Shown here: positions 26,800 through 36,010 of the stretch, in pieces
Position numbering within the stretch: the stretch's first letter is position 1
Layout: every line of letters begins with the position of its first letter
Notes under the pieces: model-generated
Database searches by the model: none
Told to the model about the DNA's origin: nothing
What the model saw: the letters and a program-made list of their open reading frames with translations, nothing else
Assembly: GCA_963811055.1 (NCBI GenBank)
Contig: CAWEPQ010000001.1
Location: 496,001-560,000 of the forward strand
Direction of reading: 5' to 3'
Length of the DNA stretch: 64,000 bases
From: JACVRW01 sp963811055
Lineage (GTDB): Bacteria > Actinomycetota > Thermoleophilia > Solirubrobacterales > Thermoleophilaceae
Translations under genes and position numbers: made by a program

Positions 26800-27932
26800 C
26801 GCTTACAGAGGCCGGCGGCGGTCTTCGCGCAGCCCTGGTACCTGCGTGCGCTCTTGGTGTACGCGGAGAGCGCGGGCGTGGTCTTGAAGGCGGTGCCGTC
26901 CCAGCGCAGGAGGCCGTCGTAGTCGAACAGGTCGTTGCCGGTGTAGGACGTGCCCCACGTGTACCAGTAGAGCCGCGCGATGCGCTCGCGCTTGCGCATC
27001 TTCACCACGAGCTTGTAGATGTCGCGCAGCTGGCCGGCCATGCCCTTCGGCGTGGTCTCCCAGCGCTTCTCCCAGAACAGGCGCTTGTGCCCGGGGGCCT
27101 GGCCCTTGGACGCGGGCCAGGTGATCTCCGTGATCCACACGGGCTTGCGCCTCTGCCCGTGCTTGCGCAGGAAGGCGCGGGTCTTCCTGACGATCCTGAT
27201 CACGTTGGGCAGATAGCTCGTGAACGGGTTTACGGCCACCGCGTCGAACGAGTTCTTGGCGCCCGCCTTGTAGATGGCCTCGAGGTAGTTCCAGGGGAAG
27301 TTCGACAGGCCGGCCATGACCACGGTGGCGCCCCGGTCGGCGCTCTTGACGGCGGTGTAGGAGGACTTGAGCAGCGCGGCATAGCCGGGCACCCACGAAT
27401 CGCCTCCCTCCACGTGCCAGTAGTCGTCGAAGTTCGGCTCGTTCCAGATCTGCCAGCGCCGGATCGGCACCTTGGGCAGCGACGGGTTCTCGGTCCAGAA
27501 GGTGCCCTTGGGGCCGTAGCGCCCGACGAGGGCGGTGAGGTACGCGGCGTAGTCGGACGCGAGCTTGGGCGGCGAGCCCACCTTGCCGGGGTAGCGGGCG
27601 GCCCAGGCCGGCGTGTAGATGACCACGGGGAGGACGTCGATTCTGCGCGCCGCAGCCAGGCCCACCACGTGGTCCGTGGCCGTGAAGCTCGGCGGCTGGC
27701 CGGCGCTGGGCTGTGCGGAGGACCAGTAGAAGACGGTGCGCACCGACTCGACCCCGGCACGCGCCATCCGCGCGAACTGGGCGTCGTGGAGCTCCTCGGG
27801 CACGTCCGCCGCCGCACGGTTCCACATGACCCCGTAGAAGCCGCGTGGCACCTTGCGCTTGGCCGCCTCCGCGGGCACCGCGCACATGAGCGCCAGCGCC
27901 ACGGCGAGCAGCGTTGTCAGTCCCCGCCTCAT
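26796..27932 (-). CDS. Secreted glycoside-hydrolase-like TIM-barrel protein 3
   Basis: 378 residues with a clear signal peptide (MRRGLTTLLAVALALMCAVP, cleavage after AEA). Barrel motifs: RGFYGVMWNRAAADVPEE, VESVRTVFYWSSAQPSAG, the acid/base Glu in WQIWNEPNFDDYWH, FDAVAVNPFTSYLP, and the nucleophile Glu in KPVWITEITWPASKG. It is more distant from the two plus-strand paralogues than they are from each other. Cys residues in the tail (GCAKTAAGLCKR) could form a disulfide. It is convergent with the membrane protein gene, sharing the CTAG at 26796-26799. Confidence 0.85.
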   Translation of the reverse strand: MRRGLTTLLAVALALMCAVPAEAAKRKVPRGFYGVMWNRAAADVPEELHDAQFARMARAGVESVRTVFYWSSAQPSAGQPPSFTATDHVVGLAAARRIDVLPVVIYTPAWAARYPGKVGSPPKLASDYAAYLTALVGRYGPKGTFWTENPSLPKVPIRRWQIWNEPNFDDYWHVEGGDSWVPGYAALLKSSYTAVKSADRGATVVMAGLSNFPWNYLEAIYKAGAKNSFDAVAVNPFTSYLPNVIRIVRKTRAFLRKHGQRRKPVWITEITWPASKGQAPGHKRLFWEKRWETTPKGMAGQLRDIYKLVVKMRKRERIARLYWYTWGTSYTGNDLFDYDGLLRWDGTAFKTTPALSAYTKSARRYQGCAKTAAGLCKR

Positions 27933-28008
27933 CGTCTCCTCCTAACAACGCAGGCTATAGAGCGATGCGGCCACCGATAACAAGCGGGCGCCGATAACCT
28001 CATCCGCC

Positions 28009-29391
28009 ATGCCTGACGAGCGCTACGACTGCATCGTGATCGGCTCCGGCCCCGGCGGCTACGTGGCCGCCATCAGGGCTGCCCAGCTCGGCCTCAAAAC
28101 CGCCGTGGTCGAGAAGGGCAACACCGGCGGGCGCTGCCTCAACGAGGCCTGCATCCCGGCCAAGGCGATCCTGCGCGTGGCCGAGGTGTTCTCCGAGGTC
28201 CAGCACGCAGGCTCTTACGGGATCAAGGTGGACGGCGCGTCGGTGGAGTACGACGGCGCGGTCAAGCACCGCGACAAGGTGATCAAGACACTCACCGGCG
28301 GCGTGGCCGGGCTCTTCAAGAAGAACGAGATCGAGCTGATCGAGGGCTTCGGGTCGGTCACCGACGACGGCAACGTGAAGATCGGCGGCCAGTTCGACGG
28401 CACCGAGATCCAGACCGACCGCGTGATCCTCGCCTGCGGCTCCGTGGCCAAGCCGATCCTCGACCTCCAGTTCGGCAAGCGGATCCTCGACACGGCGGGC
28501 ATGTGGCTGCTGAACGAGCAGCCCAAGCGCCTGTGCGTGATCGGGGCGGGCGCCTCCGGCACCGAGATCGCCTCGGCGCTGGGACGCCTCGGCACCGAGG
28601 TCACGCTCATCGAGGCGCTGGACCAGATCCTGCCCCTCGAGGAGCCCGAGATCGCCAAGGCGTGCGCGCGCGAGGTGGCCAAGCAGAACGTGCGCATCGA
28701 GACCGGCGCGAAGGTGGAGGGCGTCGAGGCCTCCGACTCGTCGGTGTCCGTGACCTTCAACGGCGAGACTGCCGAGTTCGACTACGTGGTGATCGCGGCG
28801 GGCCGTGGGCCCGACGTGGAGGGCCTCGGCCTGGAGGAGGCGGGAATCGAGCGCGACGAGCGCGGGCTGATCAAGGTCGACGGCCGGCTGCGCACCTCGC
28901 TCAAGGGCGTGTGGGCGATCGGCGACATGGTGCCCGGCCCCGCGCTGGCCCACAAGGCCTCCGACGAGGGGATCATCGCCGTGGAGGACTCGAACGGGAT
29001 GGACGTTCACCCGATCGACTACGCCTACGTGCCGGCCGTGACCTTCTGCCACCCGCAGGTCGCGTCGTTCGGCCTCTCCGAGGCCCAGGCCAAGGAGGCC
29101 GGCCACGACGTGGTGGTGGGCAAGGTGCCCATGGGCGCCGTTGGCGCGCCCACGGTCTACGGCGATCGCGGCGGGCTGATCAAGATCGTGGGCGACTCGA
29201 AATACGGCGAGCTGCTCGGCGCCTCGATCGTGTCCGTCAAGGCGGCCGACCTGATCCAGGAGCTGGTGAACGCCCGCGAGCTCGAGGGCGGCTACCCCGA
29301 GGTAGCGCGCATCATCCACGCCCATCCGTCATTCGCCGAGGCCGTCATGGAGGCGGCCCGGGCGACGGATGGGTGGCTGATTCACGGCTAA
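28009..29391 (+). CDS. lpdA: Dihydrolipoamide dehydrogenase
   Basis: E3 flavoprotein that reoxidises lipoyl groups of 2-oxo acid dehydrogenases using NAD, 460 residues. It has DCIVIGSGPGGYVAAIRAAQ (FAD), the redox pair GGRCLNEACIPAKAI (Cys-x4-Cys), the NAD site LCVIGAGASGTEIASALGRL, GVWAIGDMVPGPALAHKASD and the active-site His-Glu in IIHAHPSFAEAVMEAA. It is separated from pdhABC by two unrelated genes but is the obvious E3 for that complex. A REP-like palindrome follows its stop. Confidence 0.95.
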   Translation: MPDERYDCIVIGSGPGGYVAAIRAAQLGLKTAVVEKGNTGGRCLNEACIPAKAILRVAEVFSEVQHAGSYGIKVDGASVEYDGAVKHRDKVIKTLTGGVAGLFKKNEIELIEGFGSVTDDGNVKIGGQFDGTEIQTDRVILACGSVAKPILDLQFGKRILDTAGMWLLNEQPKRLCVIGAGASGTEIASALGRLGTEVTLIEALDQILPLEEPEIAKACAREVAKQNVRIETGAKVEGVEASDSSVSVTFNGETAEFDYVVIAAGRGPDVEGLGLEEAGIERDERGLIKVDGRLRTSLKGVWAIGDMVPGPALAHKASDEGIIAVEDSNGMDVHPIDYAYVPAVTFCHPQVASFGLSEAQAKEAGHDVVVGKVPMGAVGAPTVYGDRGGLIKIVGDSKYGELLGASIVSVKAADLIQELVNARELEGGYPEVARIIHAHPSFAEAVMEAARATDGWLIHG

Positions 29392-29395
29392 GGCT

Positions 29396-29424
29396 GCGGA
29401 AGCAGCCGGCTCGGCCGGCTGCGC
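29396..29424. repeat. REP-like palindromic repeat, copy 3
   Basis: It begins 4 bases after the lpdA stop: GCGGAAG, then a perfect 9-bp stem GCAGCCGGC-TCG-GCCGGCTGC (29402-29422). It is nearly identical to 403-431, and the match continues a few bases further (CCGAT). It could serve as the lpdA terminator, although only a loose T-stretch (ATATTTT) follows. The remaining 29425-29621 shows nothing I can name except a GGGAGG site before the next gene. Confidence 0.65.
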
Positions 29425-29621
29425 ACCGATATTTTCCCTGACTGGCTGAAATAGCGCCAGGTATTCAGCGAAACCGCCGGACCTGACCTAGAGTTCACAT
29501 AACTCCCTGGCAGCAGCCCTCGTCGAGCTACCGCCGTTTCGTCGACGCGGGGGGTGAGTCTGGTCTTCGGTGAACTTTCACCGGGGCCTCTGTCCAACGA
29601 CTGCCGTCCGGGAGGCCGACC

Positions 29622-31778
29622 TTGTCGCCGCCGTTTTGTGGACGCCCGTATCGGGCGCCGATTGTGCTGCTCCTGGCCATTTCCGCAATGGCCTGGCCGA
29701 GTGTCAGCGAGGGGCGCCCCTACACGGTGGTCTCCTGTAACGCGGGACTTGGCAGCGCGCTCAGCGCCGAGGCGTGGACCTCCAGCACCACGATGGCGGG
29801 TAGCTCCTACGCCGCCTGTCCGACCAGCGGCGTCGCCACGCGCGGCATCAGCGATCGCATCACCACCCCCACGGGCGCCGGGCTGACCCTCTCCACCCAT
29901 GTCTTCCAGGCGCCCGCCGGAACGCGGATCACCACGCTGCGGTGGGGCGGGCGGCTCAGCCGAGGCAACTGCGACTGGGGGGCGATGATGCACGCGCTTC
30001 CGGCCAAGACCGTCCTCTTCGGCGTTCAGGCGCACAGCGGCTGCGCGGTGTCCGGCCTCGACGTCGGCGACGCGACCCTCCCGTTCGCCGTGCCGGCGGG
30101 CACCACCGGCCTGCAGCAGTCGATCGTCTGCGCGGCCACCACCTGTCAGCCCGGCGCCGCCTTTCACACCGCCGCGACCGTCGTGACGATCGAGGATCCC
30201 ACCGCCCCGACGGTCTGGGCAACCGGACCGCTCGTGGCGGGCAACTGGGTGCGCGGGTCGCAGCAGATGCAGGTGCTCGCCAGGGACAACACCGGGATCG
30301 CCAGGACGTGGACCGCCCTGGGCGCCGGCGCGACCTCGCAGGCACTTCCGTGCCGTTACACAAATCCCCGTCCCTGCGCCGATCGCAGCGCCCTGGCGGT
30401 GCTCTCCACTCGCGACATCGCTCCGGGACCACAGCCATTGACCATCGGCGCGCAGGACGCGGCCGGGAACATCGCCACCGCTCGTTACGTAATACGCATC
30501 GACAACGACACGCCCGCACGGGTGCATCCGGTGCTGCAGGCTGGTGAGGCCTGGCGCCGGGAGAACCGCTTTACCAGCAGCTGGCAGAACCCGCCCCAGG
30601 CATATGCCCCGATAGCCCGGGCCTGGTATCGCCTCTGCGGACCTCAGGGCTGCTCGACCGGAAGCCTCGACGGAAACGCCGAGACGCTCAGCGAGATCGC
30701 TGTGGGCGGGTCGGGCGAACATGCGCTCCAGGTGTGGCTCGAGGATGCGGCGGGCAACGTGTCGCTCGCGGCCAGCGGGTCCGACCCGGTCTACCTGCGG
30801 CTCGACCAGGAGGCTCCGTTGCTGGCCTTCGCCCCCCAGGACCAGGGCGATCCGCTGCGCGTGGCCGTGACCGCCCAGGACCGGCTCTCCGGACTGGACA
30901 CCGGGGAGATCGAGATGCGACTGCGGGGTGGCGCCGTGTGGCATGCGCTCGCGACCGCCCGGTCCGGCCAGTCCCTGGTGGGGTACGTGGACGACGAGCG
31001 CTTCGGGCCCGGGGCCTACGAGTTCCGTGCACACGCTCGGGACCGCGCCGGCAACGAGGCATCCACGAATCGGCAGGCGAACGGCGCACTCGCCATCCGC
31101 GACCTGCCGAGTCGGTCTGCCACGCGGCTCGACGTCGGGCTCGCAAGGGTCATCCGCCGCAACGGCAAGCGCATCACGCGGGTCGTCGCGCAGGCGACCG
31201 CACGACACACGACGAGCCTGAGACTGCACGGTCGGCTCACGAACGCCAATGGACGGCCGCTGGGCGGCGCCGTGGTGCAGGTGTCATCGGACTCGCCGGG
31301 CGACACCGCCGGCCTGGTGCCCGCGGGGCTCGTCAGGACCGACCCCGGCGGGCGCTTCACGTACGTGGCGCGCGCAAACCGCAACAAGGTGCTCCGCTTT
31401 CGCTATCCCGGCTCGCCGCGCATCCGGGCGGCCACGGGGGACTTCACGCTCCAGGTGCGTGCTGCCAGCTCGATTCGCGCCCGGCCACGCCGGCTTCGCA
31501 ACGGTCAGACGGTGCAGCTGAGCGGGACGGTGACCACCCGGCCGCTCCCTCCCGCCGGGAAGCTGATCGAGGTGCAGGCGTACTTCCGCGGACGCTTCCG
31601 CACCTTCTCGACCACGCGCGCCGACGACAACGGAAGGTGGCGCTTCCCGTACCGCTTCGGCGGCACGAGCGGGCGGGTGCCCTACCGCCTGCGGGCGCTC
31701 CTGCCGGCGGAGGGCGGCTACGCGTTCATGACCGGCCGCTCACCGGTCGCTCGGGTCGTCGTGGTGGGCGGCTCGTAG
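29622..31778 (+). CDS. Large secreted Ig/CBM-like surface protein
   Basis: 718 residues from TTG, with GGGAGG about 10 bases upstream. A signal peptide (APIVLLLAISAMAWPSVSEG) precedes a beta-rich N-terminal domain with conserved Cys (SCNAGLGSALSAEAWTSS, AACPTSG, RGNCDWGAMM). Ig-like repeats then carry the phrase AQDAAGNIATARYVIRIDNDT, LEDAAGNVSLAASGSDPVYL and AHARDRAGNEASTN. The last 230 residues hold two transthyretin-like modules (LRLHGRLTNANGRPLGGAVV; VQLSGTVTTRPLPPAGKLI). There is no membrane anchor or sorting signal at the C-terminus. Probably an extracellular adhesin or matrix protein; specific function unknown. Confidence 0.75.
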   Translation: MSPPFCGRPYRAPIVLLLAISAMAWPSVSEGRPYTVVSCNAGLGSALSAEAWTSSTTMAGSSYAACPTSGVATRGISDRITTPTGAGLTLSTHVFQAPAGTRITTLRWGGRLSRGNCDWGAMMHALPAKTVLFGVQAHSGCAVSGLDVGDATLPFAVPAGTTGLQQSIVCAATTCQPGAAFHTAATVVTIEDPTAPTVWATGPLVAGNWVRGSQQMQVLARDNTGIARTWTALGAGATSQALPCRYTNPRPCADRSALAVLSTRDIAPGPQPLTIGAQDAAGNIATARYVIRIDNDTPARVHPVLQAGEAWRRENRFTSSWQNPPQAYAPIARAWYRLCGPQGCSTGSLDGNAETLSEIAVGGSGEHALQVWLEDAAGNVSLAASGSDPVYLRLDQEAPLLAFAPQDQGDPLRVAVTAQDRLSGLDTGEIEMRLRGGAVWHALATARSGQSLVGYVDDERFGPGAYEFRAHARDRAGNEASTNRQANGALAIRDLPSRSATRLDVGLARVIRRNGKRITRVVAQATARHTTSLRLHGRLTNANGRPLGGAVVQVSSDSPGDTAGLVPAGLVRTDPGGRFTYVARANRNKVLRFRYPGSPRIRAATGDFTLQVRAASSIRARPRRLRNGQTVQLSGTVTTRPLPPAGKLIEVQAYFRGRFRTFSTTRADDNGRWRFPYRFGGTSGRVPYRLRALLPAEGGYAFMTGRSPVARVVVVGGS

Positions 31779-31804
31779 GTCCGGCTGTAGTTTCAGGTCC
31801 AGCG

Positions 31805-32392
31805 ATGAGCTCGGCCGGCCAACCGATTTTCTACTACGACCTCGCCTCCCCCTACGCCTACCTGGCGGCGGAGCGCATCCACGAGGTGCTGCCGGTCACG
31901 CCTGTCTGGCAGCCGATCCTGCTCGGCGGCATCTGGCAGCAGTCCGGAGGCGGGTCGTGGGCCATGACCGACGCCCGCGACGAGGGCATCGCCGAGGTGG
32001 AGCGGCGCGCCGCCGAGCGTGGCCTGCTGCCGCTCCGCTGGCCGGACCCGTGGCCGGCCAACTCGCTGAGGGCCATGCGGGCGGCCACCTTCGCGCAGCA
32101 GATCGGCCGCGCGGTCGCCTTCTCGCTCGCCGCGTTCCGGCAGGCGTTCGCGGCCGGCAGGGACCTCTCGGACCTCGACAACGTGGTGATCGCAGGCGCC
32201 GCGTGCGAGCTCCACCCCAACGCGCTGCTCAAGGCGATCGAGACCCAATCCGTCAAGGACCGCCTCCGGGAGGCCACCGCGGAGGCCTATGCCCTGGGCG
32301 TGCGCGGGGTCCCCACCGTGGCGGTCGGAAATGACCTGTTCTTCGGTGATGACCGGCTCGAGGAAGCGGCGCGAGCACTCGGGCAGGACTGA
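31805..32392 (+). CDS. DsbA-like thioredoxin-fold protein, 2-hydroxychromene-2-carboxylate isomerase-like
   Basis: 195 residues from ATG at 31805. The N-terminus FYYDLASPYAYLAAERI has Ser-Pro-Tyr in place of a CxxC pair. That is typical of the kappa-class glutathione transferase/HCCA isomerase branch of the DsbA family, so this is not a disulfide oxidase. The helical insertion has LRWPDPWPANSLRAMRAAT. The C-terminus has EAYALGVRGVPTVAVGNDLF with the conserved cis-Pro, and FFGDDRLEEAARAL. No signal peptide. It lies 33 bases before pdhA. Substrate unknown. Confidence 0.85.
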   Translation: MSSAGQPIFYYDLASPYAYLAAERIHEVLPVTPVWQPILLGGIWQQSGGGSWAMTDARDEGIAEVERRAAERGLLPLRWPDPWPANSLRAMRAATFAQQIGRAVAFSLAAFRQAFAAGRDLSDLDNVVIAGAACELHPNALLKAIETQSVKDRLREATAEAYALGVRGVPTVAVGNDLFFGDDRLEEAARALGQD

Positions 32393-32424
32393 AGCCCCGG
32401 GGGCACCGGGTACAGTCCGATTCG

Positions 32425-33696
32425 ATGGCTACTAGGGAAACCGGCAGCCGGAAGAAGTCCGACAACGGCGAGGTGGAGAGCCGCACCCACTCGCTCCCGG
32501 ACGCGGACACCTGCGGCCTGATCCTGAGGAAGATGCTGCTGATCCGCCGCTTCGAGGAGCGCGCGGGCGAGATGTACGCCAAGGCCAAGGTCGGCGGCTT
32601 CCTGCACCTCTCGATCGGCGAGGAGGCCACCATCGTCGGTGGCACGCAGGCGCTGCGCGAGACCGACTACCTGATGTCGACCTATCGCGAGCACGGCCAG
32701 GCGCTCGCGCGCGGCACGCACCCCAACGCCGTGATGGCCGAGCTGTTCGGACGCAGCGACGGCACCTCAGGCGGACGCGGCGGGTCGATGCACCTCTTCG
32801 ACGGCGAGCGGCGCTTCCTCGGCGGCTACGGCATCGTCGGCGGCACCCTCCCGCTGTCCGCGGGCGTGGCGCTGGCCGCCGACTACCAGGGGACCGAGGA
32901 CGTGATCCTCTCGATGATGGGCGACGGCGCCACCAACCAGGGCACCTTCGGTGAGACGATGAACCTGGCCGCGCTCTGGAAGCTTCCGGTGGTCTTCATG
33001 ATCATCAACAACCAGTTCGGCATGGGCACCGCGCTCCACCGCCACTCCGCCGTGACCGACCTGTCGCGCAAGTCCGAGGGCTTCGGCGTGCCCGGCAGGA
33101 AGTGCGACGGCATGGACGTGCTCGACGTGCATTCGGTGGTGACCGACGCGCTTCGCTGCGCTCGCGAGGAGCGCAAGCCGCAGCTTGTGGAGGCGGTGAC
33201 CTACCGCTACCGCGGCCACTCCATGGCCGACCCCGAGGAGTACCGCACCAAGGAGGAGGTCGAGGAGTGGCGCAAGCGCGACCCGATCGCCTCGTTCTCG
33301 AAGCGGCTCGTGGAGGAGGGCGTGCTCAAGGACAAGGACGTGGAGGCGCTCGACAAGGAGGCCATCGAGACCGTCGACAAAGCGGTGAAGTTCGCGGACG
33401 CCTCGCCCTTCCCGGACCTCGACTCGCTCTACGACGACGTGTACATCTACGGCGGCGACGTGCCCGGCTGGTGGACCGTGGACGAGCGCTCGCCCGAGCC
33501 TCACCGCGGCGAGCGCGAGCGCGACGCCGGCGCGCTGCCCCACGAGCTGGCCGAGAAGGGTGCCGCCTACGCCTCCGTGGGCGACGCCCAGGCGCGCCGG
33601 CGCCGGCCCGCCAAGGACGCCGAGGAGCAGCAGCACGACGAGGGCGAGGGCGAGCCCGGCTCCGAGGAGCCCGAGGAGGAAGGCGGCGCCGACTGA
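32425..33696 (+). CDS. pdhA: Pyruvate dehydrogenase E1 component, alpha subunit
   Basis: TPP-dependent E1 alpha subunit, 423 residues. Motifs: MLLIRRFEERAGEMYAKAKV, GGFLHLSIGEEATIVG, STYREHGQALARG, GGRGGSMHLFD, the TPP/Mg motif ILSMMGDGATNQGTFGE to IINNQ, and the phosphorylation-loop region YRYRGHSMADPEEYR. After the usual end near residue 350 there is a charged, Glu/Arg-rich extension of about 70 residues ending EPGSEEPEEEGGAD, unusual for the family. pdhB starts within its stop (TGATG). Confidence 0.95.
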   Translation: MATRETGSRKKSDNGEVESRTHSLPDADTCGLILRKMLLIRRFEERAGEMYAKAKVGGFLHLSIGEEATIVGGTQALRETDYLMSTYREHGQALARGTHPNAVMAELFGRSDGTSGGRGGSMHLFDGERRFLGGYGIVGGTLPLSAGVALAADYQGTEDVILSMMGDGATNQGTFGETMNLAALWKLPVVFMIINNQFGMGTALHRHSAVTDLSRKSEGFGVPGRKCDGMDVLDVHSVVTDALRCAREERKPQLVEAVTYRYRGHSMADPEEYRTKEEVEEWRKRDPIASFSKRLVEEGVLKDKDVEALDKEAIETVDKAVKFADASPFPDLDSLYDDVYIYGGDVPGWWTVDERSPEPHRGERERDAGALPHELAEKGAAYASVGDAQARRRRPAKDAEEQQHDEGEGEPGSEEPEEEGGAD

Positions 33697-34679
33697 TGCC
33701 CGTCATGCGCTACCGCGAGGCGCTCAACCAGGCGCTGCGAGAGGAGATGGAGGCCGACGAGTCGGTGTTCATCATGGGCGAAGACGTGGGCGTGTTCCAG
33801 GGCGCCTTCAAGGTCACCGCCGGGCTGCTCGAGGAGTTCGGCGAGAAGCGCGTGCGCGACACGCCGATCTCCGAGAACACGATCGTCGGCATGGGCGTGG
33901 GCTCCGCGATGGCGGGGCTGCGGCCCGTGGTGGAGATCATGACCGTGAACTTCGCGCTGCTCGCGATGGACCAGATCGTGAACCACGCGGCCGCGATCCA
34001 CTACATGTTCGGCGGCCAGGCCAAGGTGCCGCTGGTGGTGCGGATGCCGCAGGGTGCCGGGCACCAGCTCGGGCCCACGCACTCCCACAACTTCGAGGCC
34101 TTCTTCCTCCACGTGCCCGGGATCCTCGTGGCCGTTCCGTCCACCGCGGCCGACGCCAAGGGCCTCCTCAAGGCGGCGATCCGCGACGACAACCCCGTGG
34201 TGTTCATCGAGCACGAGACCCTCTACGGCCAGCGCGGCGAGGTGCCCGACAACGGCGGTCCCATGCGCTTCGGCGAGGCTGCCGTCAGGCGTGAGGGAGA
34301 GGATGTGACGGTGGTCGGGATCTCCCGCATGGCCGTGACCGCCCTCAAGGCGGCCGAGACGCTGGCCGAGGAGCACGAGATCGACGCCGAGGTGATCGAC
34401 CCGCGCACCCTGCGCCCGCTCGACCTCGACACGATCCTCGACTCGGTGAAGAAGACCAACCGGGCCGTGATCGTCGAGGAGGGCTGGCCGCACGGCGGCG
34501 TGGGCGCCAACCTGGCCGCGCTGATCCAGGAGCAGGCCTTCGACTGGCTCGACGCCCCCGTGCAGCGCGTGACCGGGGCCGACGTGCCGATGCCCTACTC
34601 CAAGCCGCTCGAGCAGGCCGCCTTCCCGCACGCGGAGCACATCGTCCACGCAGCATTGGCCACGTTCAGGGACGTCTGA
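33696..34679 (+). CDS. pdhB: Pyruvate dehydrogenase E1 component, beta subunit
   Basis: 327 residues from an ATG overlapping the pdhA stop. Transketolase-like beta subunit: MRYREALNQALREEMEADES, FIMGEDVGVFQGAFKVTAGL, VRDTPISENTIVGMGVGSAM, FGGQAKVPLVVRMPQGAGHQ, GPTHSHNFEAFFLHVPG and VIDPRTLRPLDLDTILDSV. It pairs with PdhA to form the TPP site. The E2 gene starts within its stop (TGATG), so the three subunits are translationally coupled. Confidence 0.95.
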   Translation: MPVMRYREALNQALREEMEADESVFIMGEDVGVFQGAFKVTAGLLEEFGEKRVRDTPISENTIVGMGVGSAMAGLRPVVEIMTVNFALLAMDQIVNHAAAIHYMFGGQAKVPLVVRMPQGAGHQLGPTHSHNFEAFFLHVPGILVAVPSTAADAKGLLKAAIRDDNPVVFIEHETLYGQRGEVPDNGGPMRFGEAAVRREGEDVTVVGISRMAVTALKAAETLAEEHEIDAEVIDPRTLRPLDLDTILDSVKKTNRAVIVEEGWPHGGVGANLAALIQEQAFDWLDAPVQRVTGADVPMPYSKPLEQAAFPHAEHIVHAALATFRDV

Positions 34680-36002
34680 TGGCCAGCGACGTCACGATGC
34701 CGCGCCTGTCCGACTCCATGGAGGAGGGCACGGTGCTCAAGTGGCTGGTTGAGGAGGGCGGCGAGGTCAAGCGCGGCGAGCCGCTCGTGGAGATCGAGAC
34801 AGACAAGGCCAACATGACCTACGAGGCCGACACCGACGGTGTGCTCGTGGAGGTGCTGGCCAAGGAGGGCGACACGCTCGAGATCGGCGAGGTGATCGCG
34901 CGCATCGGCGAAGCCGGCGAGGCGAAGGGCGGCGCCGAGGAAAAGGACGAGGCGCCCGAAGAGAAGGCGGAGGAGCCCGAGGAAGAGGCCGGAGGCGGAG
35001 CCGGAGCCGGAGCCCGACAAGAAGGAAGCCAAGACGGCGACCGCCACCGAGGAGCGCCCCAGCCGCGACAACGGCGCGGGCGACGGGGAGCGCGTGAAGG
35101 CGTCCCCGGTCGCGCGCCGGATGGCGCGCGAGCTGAACGTGGAGCTGGCGCGCCTGGAGGGCTCGGGGCCCGGCGGGCGGATCGTGAAGGCCGACGTGCA
35201 GGCGGCCGCCGAGGACGGCGGCGCCAGGGCCGAGCCCGCGGAAGCCGAGGAGCAGCCCGAGGAGGAGCGAGCGCCCGCGAAGGCCAAGGAGCCCACCCGC
35301 GGCGAGGCCGGCGCCAAGGGCGACGTGGAGGTGCACGACCTGTCGCGCCTCCAGCAGACCGTGACCCGGCGGATGGCCGAGTCCAAGGCCACGGCGCCCG
35401 ACTTCGCGCTCACGCTCGACGTGGACATGACGGGCGCGGTGGCGCTGCGCGAGCGGCTGAAGGAGGTGGCCGACCCCGCGCCCTCCTACAACGACATGGT
35501 GGTGAAGGCCGCCGCCACGGCGCTGCGCGAGCACCCCAAGGTGAACGGCGCCTACCGCGACGGCAAGTTCGAGCTCTACGGCAACGTGAACGTGGGCGTG
35601 GCGGTGGCCGCGCAGGACGCGCTGGTGGTGCCCACGATCTTCGACGCCGACCAGAAGTCGCTCGGCGCGATAGCGCGCGACGCGCGCCGCGTGATCGAGC
35701 GCGTGCGCGACAAGCAGGTGACCCCGCCGGAGCTCTCGGGCGGCACCTTCACCGTGTCGAACCTCGGGATGTACGGGATCGAGCGCTTCACCGCGATCAT
35801 CAACCCGCCCCAGGCCGCGATCCTCACCGTGGGCGCGCTCGCGAAGAAGCCGGCGGTGGACGAGCGCGGCAAGGTGGTGGCGCGCGACCAGATGACGCTC
35901 ACGCTCGTCTGCGACCACCGCATCCTCTACGGAGCCGACGGCGCGCAGTTCCTCGCCCGAGTGAGGGAGCTGCTGGAGCAGCCCCTCTCGCTGGCGCTCT
36001 AG
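34679..36002 (+). CDS. pdhC: Pyruvate dehydrogenase E2, dihydrolipoyl acetyltransferase, with an apparent frameshift
   Basis: Core acyltransferase of the complex. Residues 1-80 form the lipoyl domain with the lipoylation Lys in VEIETDKANMTYEAD. A Glu/Ala/Pro linker follows. The frame breaks near 34987; dropping one G gives an uninterrupted EPEAEPEPEPDKKEAK linker, then the E1/E3-binding domain ASPVARRMARELNVELARL and the catalytic domain. The catalytic motif reads LVCDHRILYGADGAQFL, where the Asp of the usual HRxxDG is Tyr. The repaired length is about 440 residues. LipB and LipA at 58-60 kb would supply the lipoate. Confidence 0.88.
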
Positions 36003-36010
36003 CCCTACCG

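Noticed and set aside
29388..31229. 613-codon minus open frame opposite the large secreted protein
   Set aside because: The plus frame has a signal peptide, Ig-like repeats and transthyretin-like modules; the minus frame is Gly/Arg-rich without domains.
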